In this document: in pieces, positions 36,230 through 44,992 of the stretch
Layout: each line of letters starts with the position of its first letter
How positions within the stretch are numbered: position 1 is the stretch's first letter
DNA from: Chimaeribacter californicus
GTDB lineage: Bacteria; Pseudomonadota; Gammaproteobacteria; Enterobacterales; Enterobacteriaceae
NCBI RefSeq assembly: GCF_002858675.1
Contig: NZ_PJZF01000007.1
Location: 62,001-126,000, forward strand
Direction: 5' to 3'
Length of the DNA: 64,000 nucleotides
Translations under genes and position numbers: made by a program
Notes under the pieces: model-generated
Databases searched by the model: none
Told to the model about the DNA's origin: nothing
The model's input: the letters and a program-made list of their open reading frames with translations, nothing else

Positions 36230-37690
36230 ATGATGAAGACTGCAATGAATTTTCTCTCTCCCCCTTCCAGCCGCCGCTACCTGGCCCTGGTGATCCTTGC
36301 GTATACGGGAAATGCGGCTGCGCTGACGGTAACGTCGCAGCAGCCTGCCGCCCATGCCGATGAAACTGCCCCGGCCGGGGACAGCAACTCGCCGTTTAAT
36401 ACCCTGCCTGCGGCCTCGCTGGAGAAAAACCTGCCGGAGCTCGGCAGCACCGCCAGTACCCCGCGCTACACCGAAAAACAGCTGGCAACGCTGGCCAAAA
36501 CCTTTGGTGAGCAGTACAGCGACAGCAGTAACCAGTCGCTGGGCGAGCAGGCGGGCAACCTGGCGCTGACGCAGGCAGCCAGGCTGGTGCAGAAAGATGC
36601 GCAGAGTATGCTGTCGCCGCTGGGTACCGCCAACATCGGCCTGACGGTCAATGACGGCCGCTTTACCGGCACCAACAGCCAGCTGTTCAGCCCGCTGCAT
36701 GAGAGCGGCAATGTGCTGACCTATAGCCAGATCGGCGTGATTGACCAGTCTGACCTGACCCTGGGCAACATCGGGGTAGGGCAGCGCTGGGCGCAGGGCG
36801 ACTGGCTATTTGGCTATAACGCCTTCCTGGATCGCGATTTTGAGCAAGACCAGATGCGTGCCAGCGTGGGCGCGGAAGCCTGGACCGATTACCTGCACCT
36901 CTCCGCCAACTACTATCACCCGTTGTCCGGCATGGTGGCCGTCGCCGACAGCGCCACCGAGTTCCGGGGGCAGGCGCGCGGCTATGACATCACCACCAAG
37001 GGCTATTTGCCGTTCTACCGGCAGTTAGGCGCCACTCTGAGCTATGAGCAATACCTTGGTAGCAATGTCGATCTGCTGGGTGACGGCGTGCGGCAGTCTA
37101 ACCCGGTGGCCGTGTCACTGGGCGTGGACTACACGCCGGTGCCGCTGGTGACGCTGAGCGCCTCGCACAAAGAGGGCGAAAGCGGTGAAAACCAGGATCA
37201 GGTCGGGCTGTCGCTGAATTACCGGCTGGGCGTGCCGCTTAAGCAGCAGCTCTCCGCCGCCTATGTCAGCGAGGCGCACTCACTGCGCGGCAGCCGCTTC
37301 GACGCGGTGGAGCGCAACAGCACGCCGGTGCTGGAGTTCGAGCAGCGCAAAACCCTGAGCGTGTTCCTCGCCACGCCGCCCTGGACGCTGCACCCCGGCG
37401 AAACCCTGCCGCTGAAGTTGCAAATCCGTGCTGATTACCGCATCACCGGCCTGAGCTGGCAGGGTGATACCCAGGCACTGAGCCTGACCCCGCCGGCAGA
37501 CAATGATGACCCGCACGGCTGGAGCCTGATTATGCCCGCCTGGGACAGCAGCCCCGGTGCCACCAACAGTTACCGACTTTCGGTCACGCTGCAGGATGAG
37601 AAACAGCAGCGCGTGACGTCGAACTGGATCACGCTGACCGTCGAGCCGCCGCTGACGGCGACGCAGCCGCGCTCTGACGCTGCGTTTTAA
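36230..37690 (+). CDS. ychO: Inverse autotransporter-like outer membrane protein YchO
   Basis: Intimin/invasin-type outer membrane beta-barrel with a short Ig-like C-terminus. The C-terminal half runs in parallel with E. coli YchO as I recall it (GVPLKQQLSAAYVSEAHSLR, LSVFLATPPWTLHPGET, LSWQGDTQALSLTP). The barrel region (~115-365) includes VGQRWAQGDWLFGYNAFLDR and alternating amphipathic strands. The start at ATG 36230 is preferred for a compact signal peptide (ending near YTGNAAA); the open frame begins at 36167. Position near chaC agrees with E. coli synteny. Possible role in adhesion or biofilm. Confidence 0.88.
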   Translation: MMKTAMNFLSPPSSRRYLALVILAYTGNAAALTVTSQQPAAHADETAPAGDSNSPFNTLPAASLEKNLPELGSTASTPRYTEKQLATLAKTFGEQYSDSSNQSLGEQAGNLALTQAARLVQKDAQSMLSPLGTANIGLTVNDGRFTGTNSQLFSPLHESGNVLTYSQIGVIDQSDLTLGNIGVGQRWAQGDWLFGYNAFLDRDFEQDQMRASVGAEAWTDYLHLSANYYHPLSGMVAVADSATEFRGQARGYDITTKGYLPFYRQLGATLSYEQYLGSNVDLLGDGVRQSNPVAVSLGVDYTPVPLVTLSASHKEGESGENQDQVGLSLNYRLGVPLKQQLSAAYVSEAHSLRGSRFDAVERNSTPVLEFEQRKTLSVFLATPPWTLHPGETLPLKLQIRADYRITGLSWQGDTQALSLTPPADNDDPHGWSLIMPAWDSSPGATNSYRLSVTLQDEKQQRVTSNWITLTVEPPLTATQPRSDAAF

Positions 37691-37710
37691 CGCAACCCCT
37701 CCCTCTCTTC

Positions 37711-37739
37711 CCGCCCTGCACTTTTTTAGTGCAGGGCGG
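37711..37739 (+). terminator. Strong palindrome after ychO
   Basis: CCGCCCTGCAC (37711-37721) pairs perfectly with GTGCAGGGCGG (37729-37739) over 11 bp, loop TTTTTTA. It lies 20 bases after the ychO stop and probably ends its transcript, though the T residues are in the loop rather than downstream. Confidence 0.6.
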
Positions 37740-38177
37740 CCGGCCCTGCCATACAATGCCTAACCCTTGGTTTTTATGGGGTTATTTTCAGCACAAAGAA
37801 GAGATAAAAAGGTGAAATTACGAAATGATATTCCGCATTTCACCGATATTTCATCCCGACTTAAGTGAAGTCGCTTGCCGCTTCCACTTAAAATTTTGCC
37901 CAGGCCTTTAGCCTCTGTTGAACTGCGCCCAGCTATTTTACTTCCAGACTATTCGCATTACCCTGTAAGGGCGCTGTGTGACATGCCGTGCGGTAGTTGC
38001 ACCAAAAACAGTGAGTGTGTATCTGAGCGGATACAAAGGGGCCGGAAATGCCCGCGCAACCCGCCTTCATCAAATCCGAAAGTTGTACACGCCCGGATGG
38101 CGATACACATTCCTGCTGTTTTTTATGGCATCATGCCGGACGATATCTACTAAAAATCCTACTTCTGACGGGCGTAC
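37740..38177. promoter_or_regulatory. Region upstream of ClC gene with two inverted-repeat boxes
   Basis: 440 bases without a convincing gene (an open frame 37875-38153 looks random). Two inverted repeats stand out: GGTGAAAT (37811-37818) with ATTTCACC (37837-37844), and TTAAGTGAAG (37861-37870) with CTTCCACTTAA (37881-37891). Both resemble the ATTTCACTT boxes found after the ClC gene. Confidence 0.45.
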
Positions 38178-39878
38178 ATGACAGTGAAAGCCTTTGATTC
38201 GTGGCAGAAAGGAGATGTTGTCAATCTGGCGCTGGCCATTCCTGCCGGTATTGCCGCCGCACTGGTCACCGTGCTGTTCCGCGAGGCTATTGCCGCCATT
38301 GACGGCCTGCTGTTTACCGATGGTACCGATATCACCCGCGCGTTCCTGGACTACCCGCGCTGGGTCTGGCCGGTGATTACCGGCATCGGCGGCCTGCTGG
38401 CCGGCGGGTTGCTCTGGCAGGCACAGCGGGTTGAAGCCCGCCATGGTAGTGCACCGGATTACCTGGACGTGATCGACCGGCGGTTGCCGGGCATTCCACC
38501 GGCCAGCACCCTGCTGCGCGGGCTCTCTTCGCTGGCAAGTATTGCCAGCGGCGGCTCCATCGGCCGGGAAGGGGCGATGGTGCAGCTTTCGGCCCTGAGC
38601 GGCAGCCTGCTGGCGCAGGGCGCGCGTCTGCCCACCGCCCGGCGCGGCGACATTATCGCGATGGCCGCCGCCGGTGGGCTGGCCGCGGTATACCATGCAC
38701 CGCTGGCCGGGGCGCTGTTTATCGCAGAAATCGCCTTTGGGGTCACGGCCGTGCAGCGGTTAATCCCGCTCTTTATCTCTGCTGCGGTAGCGGTGCTGAC
38801 GGTACGTTCAATCAGCGGGGATGCGCCGCTCTATTTATATGCAGATGCCAGCTTTACGCCGGGTGCCGGTGCGCTGGTCACTGTGCTGTTGATTGGCGTG
38901 GCTGCCGGGGTGGCCGGGCCGCTGTTTTTGCAGGTGATTGCCCTGGCGCGGCGCGCCTTCAGCCCCATCGCCCACCCGGTATGGCGGCTCGGGCTGGGCG
39001 GGGCGCTGGTGGGGATAGTGGCGATGGTGTCGCCGCTGGTGCTGGGCAACGGCTTTGAAGTGATTGACCTGCTGCTCAATAACGGCGACCTGCGCACCTC
39101 ATTACTGCTGCTGTTGCTGCTCAAGGTGCTGGCCACGGCGCTGACCGTGGGTTCCGGCGCGGTGGGTGGGCTGTTTACCCCCTCTTTATTGGTGGGGGCC
39201 GCCGCTGGTGCACTGGTCTGTACCTGCCTGCGGGCGCTGGGGCTGGACCCCGGCCCGGTGGGGCTCTATGCCGCCATCGGCATGAGTGCCATGCTGGCGG
39301 CCACCAGCCATGCGCCGCTGATGTCCATCATGATGGCGTTCGAGATGACGCTGAACAGTTCGCTGCTGTTCCCACTGATGCTGGCGACGGCCATCTCTTA
39401 TATGGTCGCCAGCGCCTTCAAAGCGGCCGGAACCTACCCGGTGCTTAACCGTCACCATGCGCGCTTTGTGGCTAAAAATGAATTTGAGACCGGTACCATT
39501 GGGCCGCTTATCGTGCGCCACTGCTCGTATGTCTCTGAACAGGCCACCGCCGCAGACGCGATGCAGGAAGGGTTAAAGCAACGGACACGCTATGTCTATG
39601 TAGTGAATGATCAGGGCCGTTTTCTGGGGGTGGTGGCCACCAGCGACCTGGCATCCGGGATTATCGAAGGGCAGGTCGCCCCGGAGGCAGCCATTACGCC
39701 GTTTATCATCACAGAATTCACCACCGTGTATCAGGACGCATTGTATGAGCAGGCATGGGAATTATTATCATCTTCGCCGCTGGAACGTCTGCCGGTGTTG
39801 GATAATGCGGCAAACCGACACTTATTAGGCGTAATTACCAAAGCATCACTGCTGAACAAAGCGAAAGAATTTCTCTGA
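38178..39878 (+). CDS. ClC family chloride channel/antiporter with CBS domains (ClcB-like)
   Basis: Inner-membrane ClC protein of 566 residues. The transport domain (~1-420) has the GREGAMVQL motif (~125) with the gating glutamate, as in ClcB (GREGA) rather than ClcA (GREGP), plus SGAVGGLFTPSLLVGA. The C-terminal part (~430-566) holds a CBS pair (RTRYVYVVNDQGRFLGVVAT; LERLPVLDNAANRHLLGVIT), a cytoplasmic nucleotide-sensing module that E. coli ClcA and ClcB lack. It is probably involved in acid or halide stress. The ribosome site at the ATG is weak, so the exact start is less certain. Confidence 0.88.
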   Translation: MTVKAFDSWQKGDVVNLALAIPAGIAAALVTVLFREAIAAIDGLLFTDGTDITRAFLDYPRWVWPVITGIGGLLAGGLLWQAQRVEARHGSAPDYLDVIDRRLPGIPPASTLLRGLSSLASIASGGSIGREGAMVQLSALSGSLLAQGARLPTARRGDIIAMAAAGGLAAVYHAPLAGALFIAEIAFGVTAVQRLIPLFISAAVAVLTVRSISGDAPLYLYADASFTPGAGALVTVLLIGVAAGVAGPLFLQVIALARRAFSPIAHPVWRLGLGGALVGIVAMVSPLVLGNGFEVIDLLLNNGDLRTSLLLLLLLKVLATALTVGSGAVGGLFTPSLLVGAAAGALVCTCLRALGLDPGPVGLYAAIGMSAMLAATSHAPLMSIMMAFEMTLNSSLLFPLMLATAISYMVASAFKAAGTYPVLNRHHARFVAKNEFETGTIGPLIVRHCSYVSEQATAADAMQEGLKQRTRYVYVVNDQGRFLGVVATSDLASGIIEGQVAPEAAITPFIITEFTTVYQDALYEQAWELLSSSPLERLPVLDNAANRHLLGVITKASLLNKAKEFL

Positions 39879-40570
39879 ATTGATAATTACTCTCTTTTAC
39901 AAGGGCCTGATATCGTACGCCTATTTTTTGTGTGGATAAGATAGGCCGCGCTAGCCTATTTCTAAAATTAGCAGAGCTAATATTTTTAAATAAGTGAAAT
40001 CTATTTTATGTGATTTCACTTGAATAAAATCATTTCACTTGTGAGGTGAATTAAAAAATCTTTATAAATCAATGAGAAGCATAAGCGTGGGTAATGACTT
40101 TATTTAAGTTTCACAACAAAAATTGAACAATCAACCACACTTTGTATTTATAAACCCCGGTTAACTAACGAGCTCAGAGGTTAATTATTTTAAATCATTG
40201 CGATTTTGCTTAGTGGGATAAATCCTATTTATGGAAGGGGCGTTTTACATTAGGAACCATTCGGATAGTATCTGATTTGTGAACAGATTGTTGTTCCGCC
40301 CTCGTCATAAATTCTGATATTGGCAATTACGCAAGCAGAATGCGACTTTTCCCATGTCAGATAATTATTAGTACGCTATTACTGTTACGCATAATTATTT
40401 TAATGAATGATCAGTATTTCGGGTGAAAACGCTCAAAAAGGAAGCAGAAAACAGCAGCGCCGCTAACCATTTTATTTCGACACACACCAGAGCCCACAAG
40501 GGATTGGGTACGGAAATGACACTATATTTCTTAAGCTTATAGGATTTGAGCAAAGATGAAGGAAGAGAAC
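39879..40570. promoter_or_regulatory. AT-rich 690-bp region with three ATTTCACTT boxes
   Basis: No gene in any frame. AAGTGAAATC (39992-40001) and GATTTCACTT (40012-40021) form a 10-bp inverted repeat, and a third copy CATTTCACTT follows at 40031-40040, leading into TTCAC-N7-GTGAA. The base composition is much lower in GC than its surroundings. It probably contains the promoter of the downstream regulator gene. Confidence 0.5.
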
Positions 40571-41533
40571 ATGAGTGACTATAATAAATTAACCATAAAG
40601 AATCTGGACGTATTCATCCCGCCGAATGAAATTTCTCATTTGCGCTGGAAAGAATATCAGATCCTTTCACTATTATTTTCTCGGTCTCCGGAGCTGGTTA
40701 CCCGTACGGAAATCATTGAAAATATTTGGAAAGGGACTTACTGCTCTGACTCCACCATTAACCAGACCATTAAGTCCATCCGCCAGAAAATTGGTGATGA
40801 TGATCACGTTTTGATCAAGACCATCCCACGTGTTGGTTATAAGATAGATCGAAAAGAGTTATTTCACTTCCTGAATGAAGATGAAGCGCTGGATTTTAAT
40901 ACTAAACCGGTTACCAATAAAAAAGAGTCTCCAGCGGTGCAGCCGGCTGTTATTTCTGTTACAGAGAAAACCGCACAAAAAGCGGCTGAAAATGGGTATG
41001 AAACCGGGTTACCTGTAATTAATGAACCGGTTTACGCGGCTGCGCCGTCTACTGAAGCCCGCGTTGAACCGCAGGCTGTTACCACCGGGAATGTTGAGCC
41101 TGACGTGCAACAAGCACACACCGCACCTGCTGACGCAGTGACGGATGTCAAAAAAGGGCCGTTTACCCGTATGCGTGATCTGATTAACTTCGGCGCAAGC
41201 TGGAGATACCTCACGCTGGTGGCGTTATCTTTGATTATTGTTGGTCAGCTTTTTTATGAAACTACACACACGTCCGGATCTGAAAGTAACGGTAAAAATG
41301 TTGTTTTGATTCTGCGGGTTAACCCGTCAAGCATTGGGTTGCTGGTCAACCGCGAAGCCAGCCAGGCGCGCAGCGTGCATCAGCCCTCCCACCCGAACAG
41401 TGTCATTTGCATGGTCAACATTCCTGACCAGAATTCGCTGACGCCGGTGTGGCTGATGGATCATGTAAAGAAAGGTTGCCTGATGAGCCAGGACAACGGT
41501 GCGCTGACGGTAGATCCGGGCACACCTTTGTAA
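40571..41533 (+). CDS. Membrane-anchored winged-helix regulator (ToxR/CadC-like)
   Basis: About 320 residues from MSDYNKLTIKNLDVFIPP. ATG 40571 has AGGA 7 bases upstream; an in-frame ATG at 40556 lacks a good site. The OmpR/PhoB-type DNA-binding domain spans ~1-100 (LSLLFSRSPELVTRTEIIEN, SDSTINQTIKSIRQKIGDDD, IKTIPRVGYKI). A Pro/Ala/Thr-rich linker leads to one membrane span (~211-229, WRYLTLVALSLIIVGQLFY). A short periplasmic part of about 85 residues has two cysteines (VICMVN, KKGCLM), a possible redox or ligand sensor. Target unknown; the repeated boxes upstream and the glycan genes downstream are candidates. Confidence 0.82.
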   Translation: MSDYNKLTIKNLDVFIPPNEISHLRWKEYQILSLLFSRSPELVTRTEIIENIWKGTYCSDSTINQTIKSIRQKIGDDDHVLIKTIPRVGYKIDRKELFHFLNEDEALDFNTKPVTNKKESPAVQPAVISVTEKTAQKAAENGYETGLPVINEPVYAAAPSTEARVEPQAVTTGNVEPDVQQAHTAPADAVTDVKKGPFTRMRDLINFGASWRYLTLVALSLIIVGQLFYETTHTSGSESNGKNVVLILRVNPSSIGLLVNREASQARSVHQPSHPNSVICMVNIPDQNSLTPVWLMDHVKKGCLMSQDNGALTVDPGTPL

Positions 41534-41702
41534 GCTGACGGCATCTGACGGATTTCATTTTTTCACCTGGTTGTTTTATTAATTGTTATTTGCAATGAAG
41601 GTATGACCTGTTGATGATGAATTTGCGTTAAGCGGCAGATAACCCTACGGGTTTTCGGCCTCTTAGGAATGGATGCCGGTTGGAAAAATAGCGATGAACC
41701 TG

Positions 41703-41735
41703 GATATTATCCGGCCCATCCTGCCGGATAATATC
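41703..41735 (+). terminator. Perfect 13-bp stem hairpin
   Basis: GATATTATCCGGC (41703-41715) pairs exactly with GCCGGATAATATC (41723-41735) over a 7-base loop, followed by TTTC. It lies 170 bases after the regulator and 60 before the flippase gene. It may be a terminator for the former or a leader structure for the latter. Confidence 0.5.
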
Positions 41736-41795
41736 TTTCGCTAAATCAAGTGACTGCCAGTAATTGGCGTGGCGTGACTTCCGTTAGGAAATGAC

Positions 41796-43097
41796 ATGAA
41801 GCCTGTAATAATTAATGCGTGTTGGCTAATCGCGGAACGAGTGTTGTTTGGCTTCTCGGGTGTATTTATTTCCATTTATGTGGCGCGTTATTTGCAACCG
41901 GCACAATTTGGTACGATCAGTTATTTACTCTCTATTGTCGCTATCACTGTTCCCCTGATTCAGATGGGCGCCGACAATATTCTGTTTAACCGCATTGCGC
42001 GTAACCCGCAAAGCGGCATCCGGCTGATGCTGGCCTCTGCGCGCCTGCGCGCACGCTGGTTCGCCGTGACCAGCGCTATCCTGCTGGTCTGGGGGTTGTG
42101 GTACCTGGAATGGACCCCGTTCGTAATGCTGGTTCTGGTGCTGATAAGCTCCTACTTCCAGATTCAGGACGTCTTCAAAATCTATTATGACGCGACGCTG
42201 AATTCCAAGCGCAATACCTTTATTAATAACGGGGTATTACTGCTGGCAATTCTGGTGCGGGTGGCGATGGTGAAATATGAGATGTCGCTGGTGTGGTTCG
42301 TCCTGCCGTACATTCTCAGCAGCGCTGTGCCTTACCTGATCCGCCGCCGGATGTTTATGCGTGAGCACCCGGCCCCGGCGCAGATGCCGGCCTCCCGCGC
42401 GCTGACCGATCGCTACTCCCGTTACCTGATGGTAGTGGGGCTGCCGCTCTCGCTGTCAGCGCTGTCGATTGTTATTTATACCCGTATTGACCAGGTAATG
42501 CTGGAAAGCATGGTCGGCGCCCATGCCGTGGGCCTCTACAGTGCAGCCACCACGCTCTGCTACGCCTGGACCTTTGTGCCGATGGCACTGATCACCTCGC
42601 TGATGGCGACGGTGGTGGGCGCGCGTAACGCCGATGAGCAGGCAGATATGATCCGGATGCTTTTCCTGATTATTCTGATCGTCATGCTGCCGATTGTCGG
42701 GTTCTATTTACTCTTCGGCGGGCAGCTGCTGACCATGCTGTTTGGGGCAGGCTTCAGTGAAGCCTCAGCTATTGTGCCGCTCTGTACCTTTACCGCGCTC
42801 TGTTCGGTATTGGGCACATTGTCGATGCGGGTCATGGTGCTGTATTCCGGTTACCGTTTTATCGCGTTTAAAATGCCGTTGGTAGCGCTGGTCAATATTG
42901 TACTTAACTGGATGCTGATTCCACGTTATGGCATCGCCGGGGCGGCGATGTCGACGCTGGTTGCGGAATTTTTATCGTTCTTTTTGTTTAATATCTTCTT
43001 CCGTAAAGGGAAAATTACTGTACTGCAGCTGACGTGCTACCAAAGTATTCCTGTAGTAAACAGAAAGGTGAAAAGTTATGTTAAGAAATTTAGCTAA
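41796..43097 (+). CDS. Polysaccharide flippase (Wzx/MATE-like)
   Basis: Inner-membrane lipid-linked glycan flippase of the polysaccharide biosynthesis superfamily. 433 residues with about 12-14 membrane spans, beginning CWLIAERVLFGFSGVFISIY and including DQVMLESMVGAHAVGLYSAA, the usual family landmark. The basic C-terminus overlaps the next gene by 20 bases. It is the first of three glycan genes. No Wzy, initiating transferase or chain-length regulator is near, so the substrate is unknown. Confidence 0.88.
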   Translation: MKPVIINACWLIAERVLFGFSGVFISIYVARYLQPAQFGTISYLLSIVAITVPLIQMGADNILFNRIARNPQSGIRLMLASARLRARWFAVTSAILLVWGLWYLEWTPFVMLVLVLISSYFQIQDVFKIYYDATLNSKRNTFINNGVLLLAILVRVAMVKYEMSLVWFVLPYILSSAVPYLIRRRMFMREHPAPAQMPASRALTDRYSRYLMVVGLPLSLSALSIVIYTRIDQVMLESMVGAHAVGLYSAATTLCYAWTFVPMALITSLMATVVGARNADEQADMIRMLFLIILIVMLPIVGFYLLFGGQLLTMLFGAGFSEASAIVPLCTFTALCSVLGTLSMRVMVLYSGYRFIAFKMPLVALVNIVLNWMLIPRYGIAGAAMSTLVAEFLSFFLFNIFFRKGKITVLQLTCYQSIPVVNRKVKSYVKKFS

Positions 43098-43926
43098 GAG
43101 AATTTATCGCAATTTGCCTGACCCGATTTTTCACCAGCTGAATTATGCGCGGGTGTTTAAGAAGCAGGCCAACATAACGCGTCCGGAACTGTTTAGTGAA
43201 AAAATTCTGATTCGGAACATCTGGCCGAAAAAGATTTATACCTTGCTGGCCGACAAAATTAAGGTACGTGATTACATTGCCGCGGTATTGGGTGAGCAAT
43301 ACCTGATCCCGGTGTATGCCACCACCACCGAAATGACCTATGAACTCTACAAAAGTTTGCCGAACTCCTTTGTGATGAAAGCAAACCATGGCTGTGGGTT
43401 CAACAGTATTGTGTTCGACAAGAGCAAGATTACCTACGAAACCCTGTATGAGCAGGCCTCAACCTGGATGGATTCCAACTGGTATCTCTCCAACAAAGAG
43501 CGCCACTATCAGGGCATCAAACCGGGCCTGATCTTCGAAGAGCTGTTGCAGGTTGACGGCCAGGTGCCTAACGACCTGAAGTTCCACTGCTTTAATAAAG
43601 ACGGGCAGATGCGCATCTTTATCCAGGTGGATTACCAGCGTTATGGCCTGCACCGCCGCGATGTGTTTGACGAAGAGTGGAACCGCACCGAGATCCGGAT
43701 GGGCCTGAAGAACAACCCGGAACCGATGCCGCGCCCGGAAAAGCTCGACGAGATGCTCGTCCTGGCAAAGACCATTGCCAGCCAGTTCTCCTATGTGCGT
43801 ATCGATTTTTATTCCGTCGGCAGCAAAATCTATTTCGGCGAGCTGACGTTTACACCAGGGGCCGGCCTCTGCCGTATCTGGCCGCGTACAGTACAACGTG
43901 AATGGGGGAGCTATTTTACTGATTAA
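43078..43926 (+). CDS. TupA-like ATP-grasp protein
   Basis: 282 residues of the ATP-grasp class seen in teichuronopeptide and capsule loci (TupA-like), which probably joins an amino acid or peptide to a sugar. Landmarks are ADKIKVRDYIAAVLGEQYLI (~60-80), SFVMKANHGCGFN (~100), FHCFNKDGQMRIF and the C-terminal VRIDFYSVGSKIYFGELTFTPG, where Asp and Glu coordinate Mg-ATP. It overlaps the flippase gene by 20 bases, with AAGGTG upstream of the ATG. Confidence 0.85.
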   Translation: MLRNLAKRIYRNLPDPIFHQLNYARVFKKQANITRPELFSEKILIRNIWPKKIYTLLADKIKVRDYIAAVLGEQYLIPVYATTTEMTYELYKSLPNSFVMKANHGCGFNSIVFDKSKITYETLYEQASTWMDSNWYLSNKERHYQGIKPGLIFEELLQVDGQVPNDLKFHCFNKDGQMRIFIQVDYQRYGLHRRDVFDEEWNRTEIRMGLKNNPEPMPRPEKLDEMLVLAKTIASQFSYVRIDFYSVGSKIYFGELTFTPGAGLCRIWPRTVQREWGSYFTD

Positions 43927-44076
43927 AGAAAAGCTCGGGGGGGTGAAACATAACAGATAACAAAAAACCGTTTCAAATTAAACCAGATAACTGACGGCGT
44001 ATAACCAAGGGCTGCGTCAATGCGATACCGGCCCGGGGGCAGGTTGGTGTCGTTATCAGGTAATAAGTGAGGATAT

Positions 44077-44823
44077 ATGGAAAAAGTATCAGTGGTAATG
44101 CCTGCCTTTAACACAGCAGATTATATCGAATACGCGATTGCCAGCGTATTGTCCCAGACATACACAAATTTTCATCTTTATATTATTGATGATGCGTCTA
44201 CCGACGCGACCGGTGAAATAGTACAGCGTTTTACGGATGATCCGCGGGTCACCTATTACCGTAATGAACGCCGCCTTGGCCGTGCTGAAACGATTAATAT
44301 GGGTATTGATATGGCAGCCGGCGAATTTATTGCCTTCTGCGACAGCGATGCTATCTGGGAAAAGAATAAATTGTTCACCCAGGTCAATATCCTGCAAACC
44401 AAACGTTATGACATGGTGTGCTCCCATTACGCCACCTTCCTCACCAGCGTGACCAAACTGGCGAAAACCTATAAAAGCCAGGAGATCATTACCTACCGCG
44501 ATCTGCTGCGGGGCCACCGTATTGCCGATATTACCGGCATGTATAACCAGGCCAGGCTGGGTAAAGTCTATCTGGAGAATGTTCCGCACCAGGAGTACCT
44601 GATGTGGCTCTCCTTGCTGAAACGTGCCAAGGGCACCATGGCCTACTGCGTGCCGGAAACCCTGGCCTATTGCCGTATTTCACCGCGCCAGAGCTTTCTC
44701 AGTAAAAACCATTTTACCGGCTGGCAGTGGCGGATTTACCGTGACTACCTGCGTCTGCCTTATTATAAGTCTTTTTATTACTACCTCTCTTCTCTGGCTC
44801 ATGCCATGAAGCGCAGCGTCTAG
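44077..44823 (+). CDS. Family 2 glycosyltransferase
   Basis: 248 residues with a GT-A fold: SVVMPAFNTADYIEYAIAS, LYIIDDASTDATGEIVQRF and FIAFCDSDAIWE (the DxD motif, ~90). The acceptor-side region has NVPHQEYLMWLSLLKRAKG. Close in style to enterobacterial WcaA/YibD-type transferases. AGTGAGGATAT is the ribosome site. It lies 150 bases after the ATP-grasp gene and ends at a strong terminator. It probably acts on the same surface glycan. Confidence 0.88.
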   Translation: MEKVSVVMPAFNTADYIEYAIASVLSQTYTNFHLYIIDDASTDATGEIVQRFTDDPRVTYYRNERRLGRAETINMGIDMAAGEFIAFCDSDAIWEKNKLFTQVNILQTKRYDMVCSHYATFLTSVTKLAKTYKSQEIITYRDLLRGHRIADITGMYNQARLGKVYLENVPHQEYLMWLSLLKRAKGTMAYCVPETLAYCRISPRQSFLSKNHFTGWQWRIYRDYLRLPYYKSFYYYLSSLAHAMKRSV

Positions 44824-44859
44824 TCTTAGCGCGGGCAGCCTGCGCTGCCGCGAAAAAAT

Positions 44860-44888
44860 GCCCCGCCGGGAAACCTGCGGGGCGTTTT
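44860..44888 (+). terminator. Intrinsic terminator after glycosyltransferase
   Basis: GCCCCGC (44860-44866) pairs with GCGGGGC (44877-44883), followed by GTTTT. A second GC-rich hairpin precedes it near 44830-44853. Confidence 0.85.
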
Positions 44889-44992
44889 GCATGGGGGAGA
44901 TTTGCATGAGGGAGAGTAAGCCGGTTGCGGATAGCCGCTCAGCTAAAAATCTGCTACAACTGTGCAACCTGTATCAGACTCTGTGTTCCCCC

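Noticed and set aside
37875-38153. 92-codon frame before the ClC gene
   Set aside because: Random-looking product, no ribosome site, overlaps the inverted-repeat boxes.
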